A stretch of 64,000 bases of DNA, taken from NCBI RefSeq assembly GCF_004339095.1, contig NZ_SMGQ01000014.1:62001-126000 (forward strand), given 5' to 3'. The DNA comes from Natranaerovirga hydrolytica (GTDB lineage: Bacteria; Bacillota; Clostridia; Lachnospirales; DSM-24629). Position 1 is the first letter of the stretch, and each line of letters begins with the position of its first letter. This document shows positions 57,248 through 64,000 of the stretch, in pieces. The translations under genes were made by a program, and so were the position numbers. Under the pieces are notes generated by a model. The model ran no database searches, had not been told where the DNA came from, and saw only the letters and a list, made by a program, of their open reading frames with translations.

Positions 57248-57290
57248 AAGGGATGGTATAAGTATTTTTACTTATACCATCCCTTATTTT
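57248..57290. terminator. Strong bidirectional terminator
   Basis: A 17-bp perfect stem AAGGGATGGTATAAGTA / TACTTATACCATCCCTT with a TTTT loop, followed by ATTTT on the plus strand. It lies between the aminotransferase gene and the convergent zinc-ribbon gene. Confidence 0.85.
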
Positions 57291-57292
57291 AT

Positions 57293-57547
57293 CTATTGCC
57301 ATCTTTTCAATTTAGGAAGTGTTGCTTTTAAAATGGTTCTTGCCTCTGTTTCTGTCATCTCTTCTACCATAAATGGAATACACGTTTCAACCATATCTTC
57401 CATTGTTTCTTCTTTTGTAAAGCTACCTTCTTGATAACAGTATTTGCAATACTCTTCATTTTTACTTCCATCTTTGTTGGTTCCTTGTAGCTTTTCTTGT
57501 CCTTCCATTGGCATTCCACAACTTTGACACATATTCTTATAAACCAT
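57293..57547 (-). CDS. Small zinc-ribbon protein
   Basis: An 84-residue protein with CQSCGMPM near the N-terminus and EYCKYCYQEGSF in the middle, four cysteines forming a zinc ribbon of the type often found at the C-terminus of clostridial regulators (Zn_ribbon_2-like). The C-terminal half is a helical domain (TMEDMVETCIPFM, TEAEARTIL-like). The frame reaches a GTG at 57556; AGGAG lies 8 bases before the ATG at 57547. Role unknown. Confidence 0.75.
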   Translation of the reverse strand: MVYKNMCQSCGMPMEGQEKLQGTNKDGSKNEEYCKYCYQEGSFTKEETMEDMVETCIPFMVEEMTETEARTILKATLPKLKRWQ

Positions 57548-57629
57548 ACAATCCACTCCTATTTTTTATTATATACTGGTTATACCATATATAACTTGAC
57601 AGCATTATGTCATATTTATATAAAAAGTA

Positions 57630-58523
57630 TTATATATAATTTTTAAGAGCTGTGATTAATCTTTCTTTTATGATTTTTTGCATATAGTATGGCTCCATGA
57701 CTTTAGCATAGTTGCCAAAAGAAAGTATGTAACCATATAACCATTCATCTTCAGGATAAGATAAGGACACGATATAAGCATCCTTTTCCTTTACTATGGA
57801 TTTTTCTGGGAATTCATCATAAACTCTATTTGCTTGTGAATGGTGTATTTTTAATTTTACAGTTGTTGTATTGATTCTATTTTCATTGAAATTTATTAAA
57901 GAAGTATCTAGAGGTATGGGTTTGTTAAATGTCTTGTTTGTTTTGGATAATCTTTTTATCCGTGATAGCTTAAATAATCTATAATTTTCTTTTTCCAAAC
58001 AGTAAGCTTTTAAATACCAATGTCTTTCTTTAAACCAAAGCTTTAAAGGCACAACTTCCCTATTGGATTGTTCACCACAATTATTGTGATATTGAAAATG
58101 TATAATTTGTTTGTAAATAGTAGCTGTCTTTAACAATTGAAACTTTTCATTGTCATTATCCCAATGGTTAAATTCTATTTCTATCCAAGGTGTCTCATCT
58201 CCTTTTAAAAAAAGATTCATTTTAGCCAATAGTTTTTCTACCTCTGGATAATGGGTTGCTTGAATACTTTGGAGCGCAATTTTTATTTCTTTTTGCTCTT
58301 CACTCGATAACATAGATTTATCTAGTACAAAGTTATCCACTAAGGATATGCCCCCATTTTTCCCTTGGATCATATATATGGGTATCCCTGCACTAGATAA
58401 GGTATCAATATCTCTGTATATGGTTCTTATAGATACTTCAAAATGATGTGATAATTCATTTGCCGTTACTTTTTTTCTATCTAATAGAATATAAATTATT
58501 TCAAATAAACGACTTGTTTTCAT
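57630..58523 (-). CDS. WYL-domain transcriptional regulator (YafY type)
   Basis: A 297-residue DeoR/YafY-type regulator. An N-terminal winged HTH (RLFEIIYILLDRKKVTANEL, then SIRTIYRDIDTLSSAGIPI) is followed by a WYL ligand-sensing domain (KERHWYLKAYCLEKENYRLF) and a WCX-type C-terminus. The frame extends to 58538, but AGGTG lies before the ATG at 58523. It is 21 bp after deoC and may control it or sense a nucleotide-derived signal; WYL domains can bind nucleic acid or small molecules. Confidence 0.85.
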   Translation of the reverse strand: MKTSRLFEIIYILLDRKKVTANELSHHFEVSIRTIYRDIDTLSSAGIPIYMIQGKNGGISLVDNFVLDKSMLSSEEQKEIKIALQSIQATHYPEVEKLLAKMNLFLKGDETPWIEIEFNHWDNDNEKFQLLKTATIYKQIIHFQYHNNCGEQSNREVVPLKLWFKERHWYLKAYCLEKENYRLFKLSRIKRLSKTNKTFNKPIPLDTSLINFNENRINTTTVKLKIHHSQANRVYDEFPEKSIVKEKDAYIVSLSYPEDEWLYGYILSFGNYAKVMEPYYMQKIIKERLITALKNYI

Positions 58524-58544
58524 AAAATCACCTAACATTTACAT

Positions 58545-59213
58545 TTAATAATCACTGTTTAAAACGGCTTGCCCTTTAATGATATTGACAGACGCACTTG
58601 CACCTATCCTTTTAGCGCCAGCTTCAATCATTTCTATGGCTTTATCTTGATCTCTTATGCCACCTGACGCTTTTATTTGTGCTTGCCCTTTTACCACATT
58701 ATTCATTAATTTAATGTCTTCAACTGTTGCACCACCCTTGCTAAAACCTGTTGATGTTTTTACAAAGTCTGCCCCTGCTTCAACTGCTAATTCACAAGCT
58801 ATTTTCTTTTCTTCATTGGTTAGTAATGCTGTTTCTAAAATAACTTTTAGTGTAACATTATCTTGACATATTTTGGCGATTTCTTTTATGTCGTTTAAAA
58901 CATATTCATACTCTTTGTTTTTTAAGGCGCCTATATTCATCACCATATCAAGTTCATCCGTTCCATTTTTAATAGCCTGTAATCCTTCAAATACTTTTAC
59001 TGCTGTTGTTACAGCACCTAATGGAAAACCAATGACTGTTGTTGTTTTAACATCTGATTGTTTCAGTAGTTCTTTTACCATTTCTGTGTAATACAAGTTA
59101 ACGCAGACTGAGGCAAAGTTATGTTCTATGGCTTCTTTACATATTCTTTCTATATCTTTTTTTGTTGCATCAGAATTTAAAATTGTATGATCTATATATT
59201 TGTTTAATTCCAT
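58545..59213 (-). CDS. deoC: Deoxyribose-phosphate aldolase
   Basis: Splits 2-deoxyribose-5-phosphate into glyceraldehyde-3-phosphate and acetaldehyde in deoxynucleoside salvage. The Schiff-base lysine is Lys152 in DFVKTSTGF; Lys181 (IKASGG) and Asp89 (ELDMVMNIG) complete the site. Length 222 is standard. No deoA/deoD/deoB genes are visible; it pairs with a WYL regulator instead. Confidence 0.96.
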   Translation of the reverse strand: MELNKYIDHTILNSDATKKDIERICKEAIEHNFASVCVNLYYTEMVKELLKQSDVKTTTVIGFPLGAVTTAVKVFEGLQAIKNGTDELDMVMNIGALKNKEYEYVLNDIKEIAKICQDNVTLKVILETALLTNEEKKIACELAVEAGADFVKTSTGFSKGGATVEDIKLMNNVVKGQAQIKASGGIRDQDKAIEMIEAGAKRIGASASVNIIKGQAVLNSDY

Positions 59214-59776
59214 TTGAATACTCCTAACTTTTATGCATATTTTCTTTTATGGTGGATATAATAAATTTTACAGAGATACAAATTTTTTAACTCACTATTT
59301 TTATATAGTGAATCCAATGATACTTTATTTGTTTTTTTAGGGCTTATACACTTTTTTAACTTAAGAAATGTAATTTTATATAAATTATAACTTAGTGTTG
59401 TAATTTTAACAACTTATATTATATCAAAGCTTTAATTAAAAGGTATATACAATACCCACTAATTGATTTGAAATATGTAGCATTGCTACATTTTAGTTAT
59501 GGTTATGGGTCTTAAAGTACAAATAAAGAAAAGTAAGTTTTTCAAATCCTAAAAACCATTTAAAAATTTACTTTAATTTATAATTATGTTTTATAGGTTC
59601 GTTGATTATAGATTGATTTGTATCTCTGTTGAATATATTGTTCTCCCCTCGTAGAATACTATTTGTGCTCAAATAGTATTCTTTTATTGTGCTTTTTTGC
59701 ATTTTTTATTAAATGGTTCACTTTCTCATATTCCAGTCATATATTTGTATTAAGAGTTTTAATAGAGAGGATAATT
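59214..59776. other. Long intergenic region upstream of the SpoIID-like gene
   Basis: A 563-bp AT-rich stretch without a supported gene. It holds the deoC upstream region, a small hairpin ATGTAGC-ATT-GCTACAT (59475-59491), an imperfect AAAGTAA/TTACTTT dyad (59530-59574) and a plus-strand terminator (59653-59686). The structures suggest a plus-strand leader or small RNA. Confidence 0.45.
59653..59686 (+). terminator. Plus-strand terminator with no upstream plus-strand gene
   Basis: AGAATACTATTT pairs perfectly with AAATAGTATTCT around a 6-base loop, followed by TTTTATT on the plus strand. The minus side lacks a T run. The nearest plus-strand gene begins 90 bp downstream, so it acts as a leader attenuator or ends a small RNA. 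Confidence 0.75.
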
Positions 59777-61069
59777 ATGCATAAAAAAATGATATACCCC
59801 GCACAAATGGATACACAATCTTTTGGACGATTAGAAGTTAATGTACGTACAGATCTTGGCTTTAATCCTATTGAAGATGCTGAAGTGACTATTTCTAGAA
59901 CTGGTGTCCCCAATTCAACTATTGAAGTACTTAACACCAATGTATCTGGCAAAACACCTGTTATTGATTTAGAAACACCTCCCATTGATTACAGTTTAGA
60001 ACCAACTGCTGAACAACCTTATTCTGAGTATACGATTACTGTTCGCTCTGAAGGATTAGAAACAGTTGTTGTCAATGGTTCTCAAATTCTACCTGAAGAA
60101 AAAGCAATACAAGATGTGGAAATGCCACCCAATAATAATGTTAATGGCGTCAACTCTCAACAACTTTTATTTAATGAAGAAGGTATTGTTATTGGGCCTC
60201 ATACATTATTTTTTCAATACCCACCTAAAATCCCTGAAGATGAAGTCAAATCACCTGCAGAAACTGGAGAAATTGTATTACCAGAACCTGTTATCCCTGA
60301 GTTTATAATTGTTCATGATGGTCCACCTGATGATGCAGGTGCTCCTAATTATTGGGTACGCTTTAAAGATTACATTAAAAACGTTGCTTCCAGTGAAATA
60401 TATGCCACTTGGCCTGAAAGCACCATTCAATCTAATACTCTGGCTATACTTTCCTTTACACTGAATCGTGTTTTTACAGAATGGTATAGGGGCAAAGGTT
60501 ATAACTTTACCATAACATCCTCTACTGCTTTTGATCAAATGTGGATGTATGGTAGAAATATTTATGAAAACATCTCTCAAATTGTTGATGCTTTATTTGT
60601 TAACTACCTAGCAAGACCTAATATTATTCAACCGATCTTAACTCAATATTGTGATGGTGTTCAGGTTCAGTGCCCTGGTTGGATGACCCAATGGGGAAGC
60701 AAATATCTTGGAGATGAAGGGCGTAATGCCATTGAAATCATTAGAAATTTTTATGGAGATGATATGTATTTAGAAACGGCTCCTAGAGTATCTGGTGTCC
60801 CTGCATCATGGCCTGGATTTAATTTACAAGTTGGTACTACCGGTGAAGAAGTAAGGATTATACAAGATCAATTAAATGCTATAGCCAATAACTATCCTGC
60901 CATTCCTAGAGTAAGGGTAGATGGTAATTTTGGTGAAGAAACTAGAGATGCTGTAGCCATTTTCCAAGATGTGTTTAATTTACCACCTAATGGCATTGTG
61001 GATTATCCAACTTGGTATAGGATTTCTGATATTTATGTTGCTGTTACTAGAATAGCTGAATTAATGTAA
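59777..61069 (+). CDS. SpoIID-like protein with C-terminal peptidoglycan-binding domain
   Basis: About 430 residues. A beta-sandwich, carboxypeptidase-regulatory-like N-terminus (LEVNVRTDLGFNPIEDAEVT, about 13-70) and a proline-rich spacer lead to a SpoIID-type domain (about 190-330: IKNVASSEIYATWPESTIQS, LNRVFTEWYRGKGYNFTITS, MTQWGSKYLG) and a PG_binding_1 domain (LQVGTTGEEVRIIQDQLNAI, VDGNFGEETRDAVAIFQ). SpoIID proteins are lytic transglycosylases for peptidoglycan; no signal peptide is visible, as in other clostridial members. The frame extends to 59663, but AGAGAGG precedes the ATG at 59777. Confidence 0.8.
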   Translation: MHKKMIYPAQMDTQSFGRLEVNVRTDLGFNPIEDAEVTISRTGVPNSTIEVLNTNVSGKTPVIDLETPPIDYSLEPTAEQPYSEYTITVRSEGLETVVVNGSQILPEEKAIQDVEMPPNNNVNGVNSQQLLFNEEGIVIGPHTLFFQYPPKIPEDEVKSPAETGEIVLPEPVIPEFIIVHDGPPDDAGAPNYWVRFKDYIKNVASSEIYATWPESTIQSNTLAILSFTLNRVFTEWYRGKGYNFTITSSTAFDQMWMYGRNIYENISQIVDALFVNYLARPNIIQPILTQYCDGVQVQCPGWMTQWGSKYLGDEGRNAIEIIRNFYGDDMYLETAPRVSGVPASWPGFNLQVGTTGEEVRIIQDQLNAIANNYPAIPRVRVDGNFGEETRDAVAIFQDVFNLPPNGIVDYPTWYRISDIYVAVTRIAELM

Positions 61070-61117
61070 TTCACCTTTCACCTATTGGTGTACAAAATCA
61101 TATATTGTATTAACCGT

Positions 61118-61756
61118 ATGAAAAGGATGGTGAAGAAGGTGAATGAAAGAAGAACTTCTTATATAAGATTATTCCATGCTTCTCCTGGAGCACCTGCAGT
61201 AGATGTTTATGCCAATGGTGAAACTTTACTTGGAGAAGGTTTAGAATTTGGAGAATTTACACCTTATATTCCTGTTAGACCAGGAGAATATGAAATAGAT
61301 GTAGTTCTTTCTGATAATCCAGAACAAATTGTATTAAGCACTGTTTTAGATGTACCTGAAAGAGAAATCTATACCGTAGCAGTTATCGGAACAGTTCCTG
61401 ATTTAGAGGCTTTTGTCATTGAAGATCCCGTACAACGTATTCCTAATTCCAGATTAGGTTTAAGGTTTGTACATTTGTCTCCTAATGCACCAAGCGTTGA
61501 TATCGCATTACCTACTGGAGATATTATTTTCCAAGATGTTGCTTATAAAGATATTCCAGACTATTTGTATGTAGAACCAGATACTTACTCTATTCAAGTT
61601 TTCCCAACAGGAACAGAGGATTTGGTTTTGCAAGTTCCTAATATGAAGCTAAAGAAAGACCGTTTTTATACCGTATATGCCATCGGACTTGTAGACGATG
61701 AGCCACCTTTACAAGTGGTTATTCCTTTAGATGGTAATTCTTATATTAACTTGTAA
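61118..61756 (+). CDS. DUF4397 domain protein
   Basis: About 212 residues with two similar beta-sandwich repeats: YIRLFHASPGAPAVDVYANG (near 20) and LRFVHLSPNAPSVDIALPTG (near 115), each followed by YIPVRPGEYEIDV- or YLYVEPDTYSIQV-type strands. These are the DUF4397 signature; such proteins are usually cell-surface or spore-associated, but no signal peptide is seen here. Start is uncertain among several close ATG/GTG codons (61118 to 61139). It lies about 50 bp after the SpoIID-like gene, probably in the same transcript. Confidence 0.8.
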   Translation: MKRMVKKVNERRTSYIRLFHASPGAPAVDVYANGETLLGEGLEFGEFTPYIPVRPGEYEIDVVLSDNPEQIVLSTVLDVPEREIYTVAVIGTVPDLEAFVIEDPVQRIPNSRLGLRFVHLSPNAPSVDIALPTGDIIFQDVAYKDIPDYLYVEPDTYSIQVFPTGTEDLVLQVPNMKLKKDRFYTVYAIGLVDDEPPLQVVIPLDGNSYINL

Positions 61757-61787
61757 CATGCCTTTCCTTCACTACAGGCACAAGTTT
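61746..61787 (+). repeat. Dispersed repeat, half copy F (first hairpin only)
   Basis: Begins TTAACTTGTAACATGCCTTT and ends CTACAGGCACAAGTTTT. AACTTGT pairs with ACAAGTT and GCCT with AGGC as in copy B. It overlaps the stop codon of the DUF4397 gene and, followed by TTTT, could itself act as a terminator. Confidence 0.7.
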
Positions 61788-61791
61788 TATA

Positions 61792-61820
61792 AAGAGAGGT
61801 TTCTATCCCTCTCTTCTTTT
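61792..61820 (+). terminator. Terminator of the SpoIID-like/DUF4397 transcript
   Basis: AAGAGAGG pairs with CCTCTCTT around an 8-base loop and is followed by CTTTTAC on the plus strand. It overlaps the 3' end of the convergent thioesterase gene. Confidence 0.65.
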
Positions 61821-62291
61821 ACGTTTTTCTTTGTATTTTAAATATCTTTTCTTGCCTAATTCATATTTTTCTTTTTCTTCTTTTGTATGAAGCATTAATC
61901 TAGGCACTTCATATCGATTACCTTCATCATCTTTTGCTACCATAGTAAAGTAGGCTGATAACGCCATATTGGTTTCTCTTGCACCACAACTTAGATGATC
62001 TACTTTTACTTTAACATATACTTCCATTGAAGATTTCCCAACAAAAACGATTTCTCCTAGAACCGTTACGACATCTTCAATATGAATGGGCTTAAAAAAT
62101 TCCAATTCATCTACCCGTGCTGTTACGATGCTCACATCACAACTACAATGTTTCTTAGCCACTACATAGGCTGTTTCATCCATTAATCTCATGATCTCTC
62201 CACCGTGCATTGTACCATGATTATTGGACTTTTCAGGTGTCACTAATATACTTATAATGGTTTTTGAGTCTTTTACATTTTTTTTGTGCAT
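61803..62291 (-). CDS. Acyl-CoA thioesterase, hotdog fold (YkhA/ACOT type)
   Basis: A 162-residue hotdog-fold acyl-CoA hydrolase. The active-site helix region reads NNHGTMHGGEIMRLMDETAY, containing the conserved His-Gly and Asp. Further family segments are ARVDELEFFKPIHIEDVVTV and TNMALSAYFTMVAKD. A basic C-terminal tail (KYLKYKEKRKRREG) is unusual but not rare. Likely cytoplasmic and active on medium- to long-chain CoA esters. Confidence 0.88.
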   Translation of the reverse strand: MHKKNVKDSKTIISILVTPEKSNNHGTMHGGEIMRLMDETAYVVAKKHCSCDVSIVTARVDELEFFKPIHIEDVVTVLGEIVFVGKSSMEVYVKVKVDHLSCGARETNMALSAYFTMVAKDDEGNRYEVPRLMLHTKEEKEKYELGKKRYLKYKEKRKRREG

Positions 62292-62343
62292 AATATCCTC
62301 ACTTCATCTTTCTAGAAAATTATCTAAAATGGTTTATTGCTTT

Positions 62344-62376
62344 AAAAAAACTGTTCATTAACTGAACAGTTTTTTT
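62344..62376. terminator. Terminator of the 136-residue conserved gene
   Basis: AAAAAAACTGTTCA pairs with TGAACAGTTTTTTT around a 5-base loop; T runs exist on both strands. It is 5 bp past the stop of the minus-strand gene. Confidence 0.85.
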
Positions 62377-62380
62377 AGGT

Positions 62381-62791
62381 TTATAATTTAATGATCTTGA
62401 TTTTTCTAATTTTATCTTCAAAATCCACGCTAAAATTTATTTTTCCACTTAAGTTGGTCTTTATTTTCCCAACATTAACATCATCTAAAAGTAATTTATA
62501 TTCTTGCTCTGCTTCTAGTTCTAAAGTGATTTGTGCATCATTTTTACCTTCTACCTGGAAAGAAACTTCATTTTCCTTCATATAAAAGTTATGAACAGTT
62601 GTACCAGCAACAGATTCGTATAAAAAGATTCCATTTTTTTCTAGTTTAGTAATTGTATTGTACGTTTTTAATTTGTAAACATCACCATCTACCTCAAAGT
62701 CAAGAACTTTCTTTTTTTCTTCTAATAAATAATTACCAAAACTTAAGGCACCATCTGTTTCTACCCTGATTAGCTCTTGAATAACTGCCAT
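62381..62791 (-). CDS. Conserved clostridial hypothetical protein, beta-rich
   Basis: A 136-residue protein beginning AVIQELIRVETDGALSFGNY, followed by KLKTYNTITKLEKNGIFLYE and EGKNDAQITLELEAEQEY. Similar proteins are widespread in clostridia and are sometimes labelled endosialidase, but I see no glycosidase motifs and do not accept that name. Probably an all-beta cytoplasmic protein of unknown role. The ATG follows AGGAGGG. Confidence 0.7.
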   Translation of the reverse strand: MAVIQELIRVETDGALSFGNYLLEEKKKVLDFEVDGDVYKLKTYNTITKLEKNGIFLYESVAGTTVHNFYMKENEVSFQVEGKNDAQITLELEAEQEYKLLLDDVNVGKIKTNLSGKINFSVDFEDKIRKIKIIKL

Positions 62792-62872
62792 TTCTAAAAC
62801 CCTCCTAAATTAGACAAAAACATCTATAATTTTTATATACTTATTATAGCTTATTTTTATAAACATTTCTAG

Positions 62873-64000
62873 TTATTTCACATTAAACTTTAATGTATTT
62901 TCTTCTAATGTTATGACAATATGGTCACCTTGTTTGATATTGCCATCTAAAATTTCTTCTGCTATTTTATCTTCTACCTTAGATTGTATGGCTCTTCTTA
63001 ATGGTCTAGCACCAAATGTTTCATCAAATCCTGTTTCTGCTAAATACTCTTTTGCTTGATCATTAATTTCTATTTTGATTTCCATATTGCTTTCAATTCT
63101 TTTTCTTAATGTCTCTATCATAATATCTACAATTTGTTTAATATGCTCTTTGTTTAAAGCATGGAAAACAATGATTTCATCAATTCGATTCAAGAGCTCA
63201 GGTCTAAATAATTTTTTCACTTCGTCCATAACATTTTTTTTCATTTCTTCATAATTAGAATCTTCATTTTCTTGAGATGTAAATCCTAACTTCTTAGGAG
63301 ATACAATATTTCTTGCGCCTACATTTGAAGTCATGATGATAATGGTGTTTTTAAAGTCAACTTTTCTTCCTTGTGAATCTGTTATATGACCATCATCTAA
63401 TACCTGTAATAAAATGTTAAAGACATCCGGGTGTGCTTTTTCTATTTCATCAAATAGGATGACAGAATAGGGTTTTCTTCTTACTTTTTCACTTAACTGT
63501 CCGCCTTCATCATGTCCCACATATCCTGGAGGTGAACCAATCAACTTAGACACACTATGTTTTTCCATGTATTCTGACATATCCACTCTAATCAGTGCAT
63601 TGTCATCTCCAAACATAGCTTCTGTAAGGGTTTTTGTTAATTCTGTTTTACCGACGCCTGTTGGACCTAAGAATAAGAATGAGCCTGTTGGTCTTTTTGG
63701 GTCTTTTAATCCTACTCTACCTCTTCTTATGGCTTTAGACACTGCTGTTACAGCTTCTTCTTGGCCAATAATGCGCTTGTGTAAGGTTTCTTCTAGATTT
63801 CTTAGTCTTTCTGATTCTTCTTCAGCTAACTTTTTCACAGGTATTCCTGTCCAGCTTGCAACCACATCAGCAATTTCTTCTTCTCCTACTACCATATCCG
63901 CTCTTGCATTTTTCTTTTCCCATTCCAGTTTTGAAGCATCTAATTCTTCTTTTAATTCATTTTGATTTCTTTTAATCTGGCCTGCTTTTTCATATTCCTC
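62873..64000 (-). CDS. clpC: ATP-dependent Clp protease ATP-binding subunit ClpC, C-terminal part (runs off the right edge)
   Basis: AAA+ unfoldase that feeds substrates to ClpP. The frame stays open to base 64000 (376 codons). It begins inside the middle domain with a UVR-like helix (EYEKAGQIKRNQNELKEE), then GEEEIADVVASWTGIPVKKL. The second AAA domain has Walker A GPTGVGKTE, Walker B VILFDEIEKAHPD, and NRIDEIIVF. The C-terminal part is GFDETFGARPLRRAI. Clear ClpC/ClpA class; the UVR-like helix favours ClpC. The first AAA domain and N-domain lie outside the window. Confidence 0.93.
   Translation of the reverse strand, partial: EEYEKAGQIKRNQNELKEELDASKLEWEKKNARADMVVGEEEIADVVASWTGIPVKKLAEEESERLRNLEETLHKRIIGQEEAVTAVSKAIRRGRVGLKDPKRPTGSFLFLGPTGVGKTELTKTLTEAMFGDDNALIRVDMSEYMEKHSVSKLIGSPPGYVGHDEGGQLSEKVRRKPYSVILFDEIEKAHPDVFNILLQVLDDGHITDSQGRKVDFKNTIIIMTSNVGARNIVSPKKLGFTSQENEDSNYEEMKKNVMDEVKKLFRPELLNRIDEIIVFHALNKEHIKQIVDIMIETLRKRIESNMEIKIEINDQAKEYLAETGFDETFGARPLRRAIQSKVEDKIAEEILDGNIKQGDHIVITLEENTLKFNVK

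Noticed and set aside
62381-62791. Endosialidase label for the 136-residue protein
   Set aside because: Far too short for the enzyme and without glycosidase motifs; kept as hypothetical.
1-64000. tRNA, rRNA, phage or insertion-sequence genes
   Set aside because: None could be recognised by eye on either strand; the gene content is chromosomal core and regulatory.

Overview
The window is AT-rich DNA from a spore-forming member of the Firmicutes, most likely a clostridial lineage (Lachnospirales or a relative; my inference). Evidence: a complete spoIIAA-spoIIAB-sigF cluster followed by spoVAA-AB-AC-AD-AE, plus yunB and a pdaB-like deacetylase; lysine/mDAP synthesis through LL-diaminopimelate aminotransferase (dapL-dapF); both a type I and a type III glutamine synthetase with an ANTAR regulator; AddB; a T-box in front of valS; strong AGGAGG ribosome sites. 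No rRNA, tRNA, CRISPR array, phage or insertion sequence was seen. Most genes lie on the minus strand, so the window probably lies in one replichore.

Layout. 1-12.4 kb: 5' part of addB, a lipoprotein deacetylase, small conserved proteins, an HD-domain hydrolase, a 12-TM permease, a YhfC-like membrane protein, an unusual chemoreceptor whose C-terminal half is a solute-binding-protein domain, a ZIP metal transporter, and a CPA2 cation/proton antiporter followed by two PII-like proteins. 12.6-16.9 kb: a Fur-type iron-siderophore ABC operon (lipoprotein, two FecCD permeases, ATPase) with two Fur-like boxes. 17-23 kb: housekeeping block prfA, prmC, DUF1385, rpmE, rho, fba. 23-33.5 kb: alpha/beta hydrolase, two c-di-GMP signalling proteins, an XRE regulator, copA-csoR with a candidate operator, pdaB-like gene, a DUF6514-like protein, a YigZ family protein, and a divergent PfkB-like protein. 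33.7-40.5 kb: nitrogen and lysine block glnN, nitR-like ANTAR regulator, glnA, dapL, dapF. 40.8-51 kb: yunB, a class A PBP, spoVA, sigF and spoIIA genes, a TPR protein. 51.5-64 kb: valS with T-box, a coiled-coil membrane protein, a CobD/HisC-like aminotransferase, deoC with a WYL regulator, a SpoIID-like/peptidoglycan-binding protein, a DUF4397 protein, a thioesterase, and the 3' part of clpC.

Two things stand out. First, a chemoreceptor-solute binding protein fusion (6724-9237) in which the binding domain should lie in the cytoplasm. Second, a family of dispersed two-hairpin intergenic elements (near 15.7, 23.2, 33.5, 38.2, 47.8 and a half copy at 61.75 kb), all in the same orientation. Their stems show compensatory changes and G-U wobbles on the plus strand, and two copies are followed by plus-strand terminator-like hairpins, as expected of a repeated structured RNA. 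A third candidate is the glnN leader, with a promoter, a short hairpin and a terminator hairpin, next to an ANTAR antiterminator gene.
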